A DNA stretch of 64,000 bases from Arthrobacter sp. zg-Y1171 (lineage in GTDB: Bacteria > Actinomycetota > Actinomycetes > Actinomycetales > Micrococcaceae). Below, in pieces: positions 44,825 through 54,144 of the stretch (position 1 is its first letter; the number at the start of each line of letters is the position of its first letter). Location: assembly GCF_025244845.1 (NCBI RefSeq), contig NZ_CP104264.1:1-64000 (forward strand), given 5' to 3'. The notes below the pieces were generated by a model. The model worked only from the letters and a program-made list of their open reading frames with translations. It was not told the DNA's origin and made no database searches. The position numbers were made by a program, and so were the translations under genes.

Positions 44825-44970
44825 AGCCAAGTCCCCTCAAGTACAAGCCGGGAGCCGTCACGACGACGGAACCGGCATAGTTGCAGCTGGGCCGGCTCGA
44901 CCGGCGCGTATTGTCCTACCGATGATATTAGCTTCTTTGGATTTCCCGAACGCTGTTACCCAATTGCCGC

Positions 44971-46473
44971 CTAAACGGCTGTTCCGGGTGCGGCCGGTGT
45001 TGTCAGCCGCGCTGCCTGCCGCGTGATGTTCTTCGCCATGGAGGGAAAGATCAGGCCGTGGAAAGGGGCAATGAGCCACCAGTAGAGCTTGCCGCCCAGC
45101 CCCTTCGGGAAATAGATGGCCCGCTGCCGGTACAGGCTGCCGCCCTCGCCGTCCGGGTCCACACGCATCTCCAGCCAGGCCTTGCCGGGCACCCGCATCT
45201 CCGCACGCAGCCGCAGCAGGGTGCCGCGTTCCAGCAGTTCCACCCGCCACCAGTCCACCACGTCGCCGGTAAACAGTGTGGTGGGGTTCCGCCGGCCGCG
45301 GGTGAGGCCCGCCCCGCCGACGGTTTTGTCGAGGACCCCGCGGATGGCCCAGGCCATGGGAAGCGAATACCAGCCGTTCCGGCCGCCCACTCCCTCGATG
45401 ACCTGCCAGACCGCGGCCGGGTCCACGGCCGCGCGGCGCTGCCGCGAGTCCACGTACACTGTCTGGCCCGCCCAGTCCGGGTCGCTGGGCAGGGGATCGG
45501 AGGCCAGATCCGACGACGCCGAGGCGTTGGCCCAGGTGGTTTCCACCTCGCCGCGTTTCTCCTTGCCCAGCGCCCGCTTCACGGCGTCGTGGTAGTCCGT
45601 GAGCCCGCCCTCGGGCTGCGGCAGGTATTGGTCAATGTCGTGTTCCTTGGCGACGGCGTCGTGCTGCAGGGATTCCACCAGCGGCAGCGCCATTGAACGC
45701 GGGATCGGGGTCACCAGGGACACCCAGTGTCCGGCCAGCCGCGGCGCCGGCAGCGGCAGGGCGTAGATGCGGCGCCGGGGCAATCCGGCTTCCTCCGCAT
45801 ATCCGTTCATGATTTCCGCGTAGGTCAGGACCTCCCGTGATCCGATGTCGAACGTGCGGTTCATGCCGGCGGGGATGTCTACGGCCCGCACCAGGTAGTG
45901 CAGGACGTCCCGCACCGCAATCGGTTCGATGCTTCGCCGTACCCAGCTCGGCGCCGGCATCACGGGCAGGGTTTCCGTCAGGTGCCGGATCATCTCGAAG
46001 GAGGCGGATCCGGAACCGATGACGACGCCGGCCTGGTACACAATGGCGGGCACCTCGCCTTCGAGCAGGATCCGGCCCACCTCGGTCCTGGATTTCATGT
46101 GCGGCGACAACTCGCCTTCCTCCGGGTGAAGCCCGCCGAGATACACGATCCGCTGCACGCCGGCCTCCGCGGCGGCGTCGGCCACCAAATGGGCAATCTC
46201 CGACTCCTGGCTGCCAAAACCCTTCCCGGACGCCATCGAGTGCACGAGGAAGTACAGGGTGTCGATGCCGGCGAAGGCCGCCGCGGCGGATTCCCGGTCC
46301 GATAGGTCACCCTGGACAATTTCGACCTCGGACGCCCAGGGCACATCGGAGAGCTTTTCGGGGGAGCGTGCCAGGACCCGCACCCGGTGGCCGTCTTCAA
46401 GCAGCAGCGGGACAAGCCGTCCGCCGATGTAGCCGGTGGCCCCCGTGACCAGGATGTGCTGGCTTTCTGTCAT
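44971..46473 (-). CDS. NAD-binding SDR-type protein with C-terminal DUF2867
   Basis: The 500-residue product joins an atypical SDR domain to a DUF2867 domain. The N-terminal part (about 1-290) has TGATGYIGGRLVPLLLEDGH near residue 10 and YLGGLHPEEGELSPHMKSR. The C-terminal domain (about 345-490) includes GGRNGWYSLPMAWAIRGVLDK and RRNPTTLFTGDVVDWWRV. The combination is common in Actinobacteria; the substrate is unknown. ATG at 46473 has TATGTT exactly six bases upstream on the minus strand, so the gene is probably leaderless. It is divergent from ligD across 165 bases. Confidence 0.88.
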   Translation of the reverse strand: MTESQHILVTGATGYIGGRLVPLLLEDGHRVRVLARSPEKLSDVPWASEVEIVQGDLSDRESAAAAFAGIDTLYFLVHSMASGKGFGSQESEIAHLVADAAAEAGVQRIVYLGGLHPEEGELSPHMKSRTEVGRILLEGEVPAIVYQAGVVIGSGSASFEMIRHLTETLPVMPAPSWVRRSIEPIAVRDVLHYLVRAVDIPAGMNRTFDIGSREVLTYAEIMNGYAEEAGLPRRRIYALPLPAPRLAGHWVSLVTPIPRSMALPLVESLQHDAVAKEHDIDQYLPQPEGGLTDYHDAVKRALGKEKRGEVETTWANASASSDLASDPLPSDPDWAGQTVYVDSRQRRAAVDPAAVWQVIEGVGGRNGWYSLPMAWAIRGVLDKTVGGAGLTRGRRNPTTLFTGDVVDWWRVELLERGTLLRLRAEMRVPGKAWLEMRVDPDGEGGSLYRQRAIYFPKGLGGKLYWWLIAPFHGLIFPSMAKNITRQAARLTTPAAPGTAV

Positions 46474-46638
46474 TTTCCCAACATACACACGCGCCGCCGC
46501 CGATGGTCAGGGCGGCCGGACGCTCTGGGCGAAACCCTCCGAAGACTCTTCCGGTTCGCTGCAGCGGTTACCCCGGGATTGATAAGCCCCCTGATGAAAT
46601 ACTGGTATTTGCCCGGTATCCCGGTAAGACTAGGGGGC

Positions 46639-49266
46639 ATGGCGACAGGCGGAGGGAAAAACCACGAGACCGTCAGTGTGGAGGGGCACCGGCTCCGCCT
46701 GACCAACCTGGACAAGGTGCTTTACCCGGAAACGGAGACCACCAAGGCGGATGTGATTGCCTACTACGCTGCCGTGGCCGAGTACATGCTGCCGCACTCG
46801 CGCAACCGCGCGGCCACCCGCAAACGCTGGGTGCACGGAGTGGGGACGCCCGAGCACCCCGGCCAGGTGTTCTTCCAGAAGAACATCGAGGACTCCGCTC
46901 CTTCCTGGGTGAAGCGGTCCTCGATCGAGCACAAAACCTCCACCAATACCTACCCGCTGGTGAATGACCTGGCCACGCTGACCTGGCTGGCCCAGTCTGC
47001 TGCCCTCGAAATCCATGTGCCCCAGTGGCAGTTCGGGCCGCGCGGCAAGATCGGCAATGCGGACCGGATGGTGCTGGACCTGGACCCCGGAGAAGGGGCG
47101 GGGCTGGCCGAATGCGCCGAAGTGGCACGCCTGGCCCGGGCCATCCTCTCGGACATGGGCCTGGATGCCCGGCCCGTGACCAGCGGCTCCAAGGGCATCC
47201 ACCTCTACGCGGCGCTGGACGGCAGCCAGAGTTCCGACGACATCAATGCGGTGGCCCACGAGCTGGCACGCGCCCTGGAGGCTGACCATCCGGACCTGGT
47301 GGTCAGCGACATGAAAAAGACACGGCGCGTGGGCAAGGTGTTGGTGGACTGGAGCCAGAACAACGGCAACAAGACCACCATCTGTCCCTACTCGCTGCGC
47401 GGACGGTTCACTCCCACGGTGGCCGCCCCGCGGACCTGGAAAGAACTCGAGGATCCGGACCTGGCCCAGCTGGATTATCTGCAGGTGATGGACCGCGTCC
47501 ACCGCGGATCCGATCCCCTGGCTGGAATGGAGAGCGGTGCCTTCGAGGAGGAGTCGCTGGAGCAGGCCACGGAGGACTCCGGCGGGGCATCGGATGGGGT
47601 CCGGTCCGCGGGCGGCGGCGCGGACCGGCTGACCAAGTACCGGAGCATGCGGGACGCCGCGAAGACGCCGGAACCCGTCCCGGAGGAAGCGTCCACTCCC
47701 TCGGAGGGCAACAGCTTCGTCATCCAGGAGCACCACGCCCGCCGGCTGCACTGGGACTTCCGCCTCGAGCACGACGGCGTGCTGGTGTCCTGGGCGCTGC
47801 CGAAGGGCCCGCCGTCCACGTCCGGAAAGAACAACCTGGCCGTACAGACGGAGGATCATCCGCTGGAATACGGCAAATTCGAGGGACATATTCCCAAAGG
47901 GGAATATGGCGGCGGGGACGTCACCATCTGGGATCACGGCACATATGAACGCGAAAAATGGCGGGACGGCAAGGAAGTCATCGCGGTGCTGCACGGTCAG
48001 CCCGACGGCGGCCTGGCTCGGGAAGGGGCAGCCGACCGGCGCTACGCACTGATCCACACCGGCTCGGGGGGCGACAAGGCCAATAACAACTGGCTGATCC
48101 ACCTGATGAAGAACCAGCCGAAGCCGGGCGAAAAGGGACAGCCGGAAGCTCCCGCCGCCGCTCCCGCGGACGCCCCGGAATCGCCCGCGGAGTCCGTGGC
48201 CGCTGCCGCCCGGACACGGCCGGCCACGGCCGCCGCCCCGGCAAAAACCTCGTCCGTCGACGTCGGGAAGGCGGCCCGCGACGCGGAAGACGCCTCGGTG
48301 CCCGCCGTCGAGCCGATGCTGGCGACGCTCGGCAGCCGGGCGGAGATCAACGACGACGACGAGTGGGCCTTCGAGATGAAATGGGACGGCGTGCGCGCCG
48401 TCGTCACCGTGACGCCGGCAGGCACCCGGCTGATCTCCCGCAACGGCAATGACATGACCGCCGCTTATCCGGAACTGCAGGACCTCAGTGCGCACCTCAA
48501 CGGGGAGCGGGCCGTACTGGACGCCGAAATCGTCGCGCTGAACAAGGCCGGCCGGCCGGACTTCGGCCTGCTGCAGCCGCGCATGCACCTGACCAAGCCG
48601 CGGGAAATCGCCGCGGCCGCCGCACGGACGCCGGTGCACCTGATGGTCTTTGACCTGCTCTGGCTGGACGGGAACTCGCTGGCGGACCTCAGCTACGAAC
48701 AGCGCCGGGAAATCCTTGAGCAGGCCGTGGAGCCCGTCCCCGACGGGCACCTCCAGGTTCCGCCTGCACTGGACATGTCCATGGACGAGGCGGTGGCAGC
48801 CAGCAAGGAACTGGGGCTGGAAGGCGTGATGGCCAAACGCCGCAGCAGCACCTATTCCCCCGGCCGTCGTTCCAAGAACTGGGTGAAGCTGAAGAACCAG
48901 CTGACCCAGGAGGTAGTGGTGGTGGGCTGGCGGCCGGGGCAGGGAAACCGGCAGAACAAGGTCGGTTCCCTCCTGGTTGCCATTCCGGACGGGGTGGACC
49001 TGAAATACATCGGACGGGTGGGGTCCGGCCTGAGCGAGAAGGACCTCGCGACCATCGGTCCGCGCCTGAAGAAAATGTCCCGGAAAACGGCGCCGCTGGA
49101 CGATGTGCCTTCTGCGGATGCCTCCGACGCGCAGTGGGTGCGGCCGGCGCTGGTGGGCGAAGTGACCTTCTCCGAACGCACCGGCACCGGAAAACTGCGC
49201 CATCCCGTCTGGCGCGGCCTGCGCCCGGATAAGAAACCGTCCGACGTCGTGGTGGAGACCCTTTAG
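46639..49266 (+). CDS. ligD: Multifunctional NHEJ ligase LigD (Pol-PE-Lig)
   Basis: LigD repairs double-strand breaks held by Ku. The 875-residue product has all three modules in the mycobacterial order. The polymerase/primase module spans about 15-300, with metal aspartates Asp147 and Asp149. The 3'-phosphoesterase module is at about 350-500, with HHARRLHWDFRLEHDG from His365. The ATP-dependent ligase module spans about 555-875, with nucleotidylated Lys581 in MKWDGVRA. An Ala/Pro-rich linker lies at about 500-550. ATG at 46639 is chosen; an upstream frame crosses the promoter. AAGACT lies at leaderless distance. Confidence 0.97.
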   Translation: MATGGGKNHETVSVEGHRLRLTNLDKVLYPETETTKADVIAYYAAVAEYMLPHSRNRAATRKRWVHGVGTPEHPGQVFFQKNIEDSAPSWVKRSSIEHKTSTNTYPLVNDLATLTWLAQSAALEIHVPQWQFGPRGKIGNADRMVLDLDPGEGAGLAECAEVARLARAILSDMGLDARPVTSGSKGIHLYAALDGSQSSDDINAVAHELARALEADHPDLVVSDMKKTRRVGKVLVDWSQNNGNKTTICPYSLRGRFTPTVAAPRTWKELEDPDLAQLDYLQVMDRVHRGSDPLAGMESGAFEEESLEQATEDSGGASDGVRSAGGGADRLTKYRSMRDAAKTPEPVPEEASTPSEGNSFVIQEHHARRLHWDFRLEHDGVLVSWALPKGPPSTSGKNNLAVQTEDHPLEYGKFEGHIPKGEYGGGDVTIWDHGTYEREKWRDGKEVIAVLHGQPDGGLAREGAADRRYALIHTGSGGDKANNNWLIHLMKNQPKPGEKGQPEAPAAAPADAPESPAESVAAAARTRPATAAAPAKTSSVDVGKAARDAEDASVPAVEPMLATLGSRAEINDDDEWAFEMKWDGVRAVVTVTPAGTRLISRNGNDMTAAYPELQDLSAHLNGERAVLDAEIVALNKAGRPDFGLLQPRMHLTKPREIAAAAARTPVHLMVFDLLWLDGNSLADLSYEQRREILEQAVEPVPDGHLQVPPALDMSMDEAVAASKELGLEGVMAKRRSSTYSPGRRSKNWVKLKNQLTQEVVVVGWRPGQGNRQNKVGSLLVAIPDGVDLKYIGRVGSGLSEKDLATIGPRLKKMSRKTAPLDDVPSADASDAQWVRPALVGEVTFSERTGTGKLRHPVWRGLRPDKKPSDVVVETL

Positions 49267-49305
49267 GCGCACCACGCCGATACCTGACCGGAAAGGACCC
49301 CCAAG

Positions 49306-51786
49306 ATGACCGAGACCAATGCTGCCTCCACGGCCCGCATTCCCGGCACCGAACCGCATCCCGACAGCGCCCTGGACGGTGTGGACGCGTGGTGGCGGGC
49401 CGCGAACTATCTCTCTGCCGGCCAGATCTACCTGCGCGACAACCCGCTGCTGCGCCGACCGCTGGAAACATCGGACGTCAAGGCGCGGCTGCTGGGGCAC
49501 TGGGGGACCACACCCGGACTGAACTTCATCTATGCCCACCTGAACCGGCTGATCCGCGAGCAGAAACGCAACGTCCTGTTCATTACCGGGCCCGGGCACG
49601 GCGGCCCTGCCAATGTTGCGAATGCCTGGCTGGAGGGCACCTACTCGGAGATCTACAGCCATGTGGGCCGGGACGAGGAAGGGCTGCGCACCCTGTTCCG
49701 GCAGTTCTCCTACCCCGGTGGAATCCCCAGCCATGCGGCGCCGGAGACTCCCGGGTCCATCCACGAGGGCGGTGAACTGGGCTATTCCCTGGCCCATGCC
49801 TACGGGGCGGTGTTCGACAACCCGGACCTGGTGGCCGCCACGGTGATCGGCGACGGCGAGGCCGAAACCGGTCCGCTGGCCGCCAGCTGGCATTCCAACA
49901 GCTTCCTCGACCCGGCGGTGGACGGAGCGGTGCTGCCCATCCTGCACCTGAACGGCTACAAGATCGCCAACCCCACCATCCTGTCCCGGATGCCCGAGGA
50001 ACAGCTGCTGAAACTGCTTGAAGGCTATGGGTACCGCCCCTACGTGGTGACGGTGGAGGACCCCGCCGCCGTCCGACAGGCCCACGAGGACTTCGCTGCC
50101 GTCCTGGAGACCTGCCTGGCGGAAATCACCGCGATCCAGGCGCCGTACCGCACCGGCGAAAAGACCGCGGTGACCCCTGACATCCCCGGCGCCGACGCGA
50201 TGGAGCAGCACGCTCCGCGCTGGCCGATGATCGTGTTCCGTTCGCCCAAGGGCTGGACCGGTCCGGCCGTCGTCGACGGCCTGCAGGTCGAGGGCACCTG
50301 GCGGGCCCACCAGGTGCCGCTGTCCGAGATCCACGACAACCCGGAGCATCTGGCCCAGCTGCAGGAATGGCTGCAGTCCTACCGGCCCGGGGAGCTGTTT
50401 GACGCCGAAGGCCGGCTTGCCGCAGGGATTGCCGCGCTGGCTCCGGAAGGGGACCTGCGGATGAGTGCGACGCCGTACGCCAACGGCGGGCGCCTGCTCC
50501 AGGACCTGCACCTGCCGGAGTACGCGGACCATGCGGTGAAGATCGATCATCCGGGCTCCGAACGGGTAAGCCCGATGTACAACCTGGGCGGCTACCTGCG
50601 CGAAGTGATCCGGAAGAACCCGTCCAACTTCCGGATCTTCGGGCCGGATGAAACCGCGTCCAACCGGCTGCAGGCCGTCTACGACGTCACGGACAAAGCC
50701 TGGCAGCAGCGCATTGACGAGCTCGACGAACACCTGGCCCGCAGCGGACGAGTCGCCGAGGTGCTCAGCGAACACCTGTGCGAAGGGTGGCTGGAGGGAT
50801 ACCTGCTGACCGGCCGGCACGGCGTGTTCAACTGCTACGAAGCCTTCGTGCACATTGTGGATTCCATGTTCAACCAGCACGCCAAGTGGCTGAAGGTCAG
50901 CCGCGGGCTAAGCTGGCGCCAACCGGTCGCCTCGCTCAACTACCTGCTCTCCAGCCACGTCTGGCAGCAGGACCACAACGGGTTCTCGCACCAGGACCCC
51001 GGCTTCATTGACCATGTGGTGAACAAGAAGGCAGACGTCATCCGGGTCTACCTGCCGCCGGACGCCAACACCCTGCTGGCCGTGGCCGGGAACATCCTGG
51101 ACAGCAGGGACCGGGTCAACGTGGTGGTCTCCGGCAAGCAGCCGGCTCCGGTCTGGCTGGATCCGGAACAGGCGCTGCTGCATGTGGAGCGCGGCGTCGG
51201 GATCTGGGACTTTGCCGGCAGCGAGGGCGCCGGCCCGGGCACCCGGACCGATCCCGACGTCGTGATGGCCTGCGCGGGCGACGTACCCACGCTGGAAACC
51301 GTGGCTGCGGCGGCGCTGCTGAAGGACCAGCTGCCGGACCTGAGGATCCGGGTAGTCAACGTGGTGGACCTGATGGTGCTCCAGGATCCGCGCGAACATC
51401 CGAACGGGCTTCCGGACCGGGATTTCGACACCCTGTTCACGCAGGATAAACCGGTGATTTTCGCCTATCACGGCTATCCCTGGCTCATCCACCGGCTGAC
51501 CTACCGGCGCACCAACCACGACAACCTGCACGTGCGCGGCTACAAGGAGGAAGGCACCACCACCACGCCGTTCGACATGGCCATGCTGAACCAGATCGAC
51601 AGGTTCCAATTGGCCATCGACGTGCTGGACCGGGTAGCGTCGCTGGGATCGACGCAGGCGTCCTTCCGGCAGTATTTGCAGGACGAACGGGCACGTGCCC
51701 GGCAGTACACCCGCGACGAAGGGCAGGATCCGCCGTACATCACCGGCTGGAACCTGCAGGAAGCAGAGCAGGACACGCCCGGCTGA
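49306..51786 (+). CDS. xfp: Xylulose-5-phosphate/fructose-6-phosphate phosphoketolase
   Basis: This thiamine-diphosphate enzyme splits xylulose-5-P (and often fructose-6-P) with phosphate into acetyl-phosphate and an aldose phosphate. The 826-residue product has the usual length. Its motifs are [60 protein letters not shown] and the ThDP site [20 protein letters not shown] at 49306 follows AAAGGACCCCCAAG, 39 bases after ligD, so the two may be co-transcribed. No acetate kinase or phosphotransacetylase gene lies nearby. Confidence 0.97.
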   Translation: MTETNAASTARIPGTEPHPDSALDGVDAWWRAANYLSAGQIYLRDNPLLRRPLETSDVKARLLGHWGTTPGLNFIYAHLNRLIREQKRNVLFITGPGHGGPANVANAWLEGTYSEIYSHVGRDEEGLRTLFRQFSYPGGIPSHAAPETPGSIHEGGELGYSLAHAYGAVFDNPDLVAATVIGDGEAETGPLAASWHSNSFLDPAVDGAVLPILHLNGYKIANPTILSRMPEEQLLKLLEGYGYRPYVVTVEDPAAVRQAHEDFAAVLETCLAEITAIQAPYRTGEKTAVTPDIPGADAMEQHAPRWPMIVFRSPKGWTGPAVVDGLQVEGTWRAHQVPLSEIHDNPEHLAQLQEWLQSYRPGELFDAEGRLAAGIAALAPEGDLRMSATPYANGGRLLQDLHLPEYADHAVKIDHPGSERVSPMYNLGGYLREVIRKNPSNFRIFGPDETASNRLQAVYDVTDKAWQQRIDELDEHLARSGRVAEVLSEHLCEGWLEGYLLTGRHGVFNCYEAFVHIVDSMFNQHAKWLKVSRGLSWRQPVASLNYLLSSHVWQQDHNGFSHQDPGFIDHVVNKKADVIRVYLPPDANTLLAVAGNILDSRDRVNVVVSGKQPAPVWLDPEQALLHVERGVGIWDFAGSEGAGPGTRTDPDVVMACAGDVPTLETVAAAALLKDQLPDLRIRVVNVVDLMVLQDPREHPNGLPDRDFDTLFTQDKPVIFAYHGYPWLIHRLTYRRTNHDNLHVRGYKEEGTTTTPFDMAMLNQIDRFQLAIDVLDRVASLGSTQASFRQYLQDERARARQYTRDEGQDPPYITGWNLQEAEQDTPG

Positions 51787-51884
51787 GCACCACCGGCCAG
51801 GCGCGGTACGCACAGGCTTCGGCGGCGCCCCTAAAGGGCAGCACGCCGTGGAAAAGTACGATCCATCCATCGAAGGAGAGTTCA

Positions 51885-52352
51885 TTGACCACTGATCAGA
51901 CGAGCGTTGTAGTTTCCCGGGTCATCGATGCCTCGGCCGCGGACATCTTCAATCTGTTGTCCAACCCCGAGCGCCACCACGAGCTGGACGGCTCCGGCAT
52001 GGTGGTTTCGGACGAGAAGACCGACCGCATTACGGCTTCCGGCCAGGTCTTCACCATGAACATGCACAACGAAAAAATGGGCGACTACCAGACGGAAAAC
52101 CACGTCACCGGGTACGACCACAACAAGCTGCTGGCTTGGCAGACCGCTCCGGCCGGCACCGAACCCAAGGGCTGGCAGTGGGTCTGGGAACTCCAGGCCG
52201 ACGGCGCCGACTCCACCGAGGTCACCCTGACCTATGACTGGTCCCATGTCACGGACAAGGAGACCCTGAAGAAGGTCTCCTTCCCGATGGTGTCCAAGGA
52301 CGACCTCGAGGAATCCCTGAACAAGCTCGCCGCAGCGGTCTCCGGCGCCTAG
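51885..52352 (+). CDS. SRPBCC-fold protein (second copy of the fold)
   Basis: The 155-residue product is a single SRPBCC domain, with VVVSRVIDASAADIFNLLSNPERHHELDGSGMVV and VTLTYDWSHVTDKETLKKVSFPMVSKDDLEESLNKLA. Ligand unknown. The start is TTG at 51885 with GAAGGAGAG just upstream. It follows xfp on the same strand after 98 bases and ends in a 48-base hairpin. Confidence 0.85.
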   Translation: MTTDQTSVVVSRVIDASAADIFNLLSNPERHHELDGSGMVVSDEKTDRITASGQVFTMNMHNEKMGDYQTENHVTGYDHNKLLAWQTAPAGTEPKGWQWVWELQADGADSTEVTLTYDWSHVTDKETLKKVSFPMVSKDDLEESLNKLAAAVSGA

Positions 52353-52367
52353 GGTTTTTCAGGACGC

Positions 52368-52415
52368 ACGACGGCGGCCGGTGTCTTCCTTCGGGAAGGC
52401 GCCGGCCGCCGTCGT
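52368..52415. terminator. 48-base hairpin, copy 1
   Basis: A 22-base near-perfect inverted repeat begins ACGACGGCGGCCGG and has a TTCG loop. It lies 15 bases after the SRPBCC stop, preceded by TTTTT on the left. It is almost the same sequence as the hairpin at 52898-52945. Confidence 0.8.
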
Positions 52416-52429
52416 TGTAGGGTGGCGCA

Positions 52430-52873
52430 ATGATTCGAGAAGGCACACCGCTGGACATCCTCGAACTTGCCCGGCTCCGGGCGGCCTGGGTGGCCGAGGC
52501 CGGCGGGGACGGCCGGGCTGATGCGGGCTTTGTTGACGAGTTCAGCTCCTGGCTCGCGGCCAACCCGCGTACCTTTTTCGTCGCTGCATCGGATGCCGGC
52601 GATGCCCTGATCGGCATGCTGAACCTGTCGATCTTCGAGCGGATGCCGAAGCCGGGCAAACCGGCGTCGGTCTGGGTTTATCTGGCCAACGCCTATGTGC
52701 TGCCCGCCCACCGGAACGCCGGGGTGGGCAGCTCCCTGGTGTCCGCGGCGGTCGACTATGCGCGTTGTCTCGGGGCGGCACGGATTGTCACCTCTCCGGC
52801 TGGGGAGTCCAAGGACTTCTACGCCCGGCACGGTTTCGAGACGGCCGAGGAACTGGCCGTTTACCGGTTCTGA
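52430..52873 (+). CDS. GNAT-family N-acetyltransferase
   Basis: The 147-residue product has a single GNAT domain. The acetyl-CoA loop region is VYLANAYVLPAHRNAGVGSSLVSAAVDYAR and the terminal part FYARHGFETAEELAVYRF. The substrate is unknown. ATG at 52430 is preceded by TAGGGT and exactly six bases, so the mRNA should be leaderless. The -10 element begins three bases after the first 48-base hairpin, and a second near-identical hairpin lies 24 bases after the stop. Confidence 0.88.
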   Translation: MIREGTPLDILELARLRAAWVAEAGGDGRADAGFVDEFSSWLAANPRTFFVAASDAGDALIGMLNLSIFERMPKPGKPASVWVYLANAYVLPAHRNAGVGSSLVSAAVDYARCLGAARIVTSPAGESKDFYARHGFETAEELAVYRF

Positions 52874-52897
52874 CCCGCGGCAAGGACAGGCCAAACA

Positions 52898-52945
52898 ACG
52901 ACGGCGGCCGGCACCTTCCGTAGGGAAGGTGCCGGCCGCCGTCGT
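52898..52945. terminator. 48-base hairpin, copy 2
   Basis: A 22-base perfect inverted repeat has a GTAG loop and the same arm start ACGACGGCGGCCGG as copy 1. It lies between the convergent GNAT and SDR genes and probably terminates both. Confidence 0.82.
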
Positions 52946-52959
52946 ACTGCGTGCGGAGG

Positions 52960-53958
52960 TTAGACCGCGGACCAGCCGCCGTCGGAGGGCAGGATGGCGC
53001 CGTTGATGTTCACGCCGTCATCGCTGAGCAGGAACGTGATGGACGCAGCGAGGTCCTCCGCCGAGGCCAGGCCCGGAATGTTGACGCGTGCCGGGGACAG
53101 GCGCGCCTCGCCGTACTCGCTGGTCTTGCCGCCCATCGGAATGCCGGTGGCTACGCCGCCCGGAGCAACGGCGTTCACGCGTATGCCTTCACGGGCATAC
53201 ATAAACGCGGTGCTGCGGGTGATGCCTACGACGGCGTGCTTGGAGGCGGTGTACGCCACGCCCGAAGCGGAGCCGCGCAGGCCGGCTTCGGAGGTGATGT
53301 TCACAATCGAGCCCTTGCGGGCTTCGAGCATGGTCGGCAGCACGGCGCGGGTCAGGCGCATCAGGCCCTCCACGTTGACGGCGAAGATCTTCTGCCACAT
53401 GGCATCGGAGACCTCGTGCAGCGGGGAGAAGTCGTCATTGATGCCGGCCACGTTGGCCAGGCCGTCAATCCTGGTGCCGGAAGCGGCCATGATGCGGTCG
53501 ATGGCGGCGGCATCGGTCAGGTCGCCTGCAACCGGAACAATGGCCTCGCCCAGTTCTCCGGCGAGTTCCTTGATCTTCGCCTCGGCGATGTCGACGGCAA
53601 TCACGCGGCCGCCTTCGCGGGCAATGCGGGCGGCGGTGGCGCGGCCGATGCCGGAGCCGGCGCCGGTGACGATGATGGTGCGGCCTTCGAATCGGCCTTC
53701 AACGGTCGGCAGGACGGTTTCGGCGATCTCGGGCATCACGCCGCCGTTGGCCTGCTTCACGAGTTCATCCACGGCAGCCTGCGGGAACTTGCCCTGGCTG
53801 AGGTCAACCAGCTGCTGCAGCTTCATGGTCAGGGCGGGGCCGAGGGTCTTCTCGTCGCTTCCGGCCTGCGCGAGCATGCCGCGGATGGCGGGACCGCCGG
53901 CGGGGTGGTCGAGCCACTGCTGGACGGTGTTCTGGGCGGTGATGGGCGAATTGGCCAC
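52960..53958 (-). CDS. Short-chain dehydrogenase with N-terminal helical extension
   Basis: The 332-residue product has a classical SDR domain at about 92-332. Its cofactor site is TGAGSGIGRATAARIAREG, NVAGINDD follows, and the catalytic YTASKHA is present. Ahead of it lie about 90 extra residues (TVQQWLDHPAGGPAIRGML and a helical stretch) that ordinary SDRs lack. They resemble the small helical segment near the C-terminus of some family 3 beta-glucosidases. GTG at 53958 follows GAAAGGACC. It is divergent from a LacI-family gene with a palindromic operator between them, suggesting sugar or polyol oxidation. Confidence 0.87.
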   Translation of the reverse strand: MANSPITAQNTVQQWLDHPAGGPAIRGMLAQAGSDEKTLGPALTMKLQQLVDLSQGKFPQAAVDELVKQANGGVMPEIAETVLPTVEGRFEGRTIIVTGAGSGIGRATAARIAREGGRVIAVDIAEAKIKELAGELGEAIVPVAGDLTDAAAIDRIMAASGTRIDGLANVAGINDDFSPLHEVSDAMWQKIFAVNVEGLMRLTRAVLPTMLEARKGSIVNITSEAGLRGSASGVAYTASKHAVVGITRSTAFMYAREGIRVNAVAPGGVATGIPMGGKTSEYGEARLSPARVNIPGLASAEDLAASITFLLSDDGVNINGAILPSDGGWSAV

Positions 53959-54029
53959 GAACCGGTCCTTTCGATCGGAGGAGCGGCCGTAATCTGCGGC
54001 CGCCGGTATCGGCAGCTCGCCACGATGGT

Positions 54030-54041
54030 TACACGTGTAAG
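54030..54041. promoter_or_regulatory. Palindromic operator in the SDR-LacI gap
   Basis: TTACACGTGTAA is a perfect 12-base palindrome with the central CG typical of LacI-family operators. It lies in the 186-base gap between divergent SDR and LacI genes, where it could control both. A second dyad, CCGGAGA-AA-TCTCCGG (54062-54077), lies in the lacI leader. Confidence 0.75.
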
Positions 54042-54144
54042 TTGCCTGTATCGTCAGACTACCGGAGAAATCTCCGGAGGATAAGGGGCTGATTTCCGCG
54101 GTGTTGCCGGCGGGTCGGTGAAGCCGAGACGAAAGAGGGACGGG

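Noticed and set aside
46630..50880. A 1416-codon open frame antisense to ligD and xfp
   Set aside because: Same cause: GC codon bias opposite two certain genes; it also spans the gap between them without any start signal.
52368..52945. The hairpin pair as inverted ends of an insertion sequence
   Set aside because: No transposase lies between them and no target duplication was seen; each copy is itself a palindrome with terminator-like placement.
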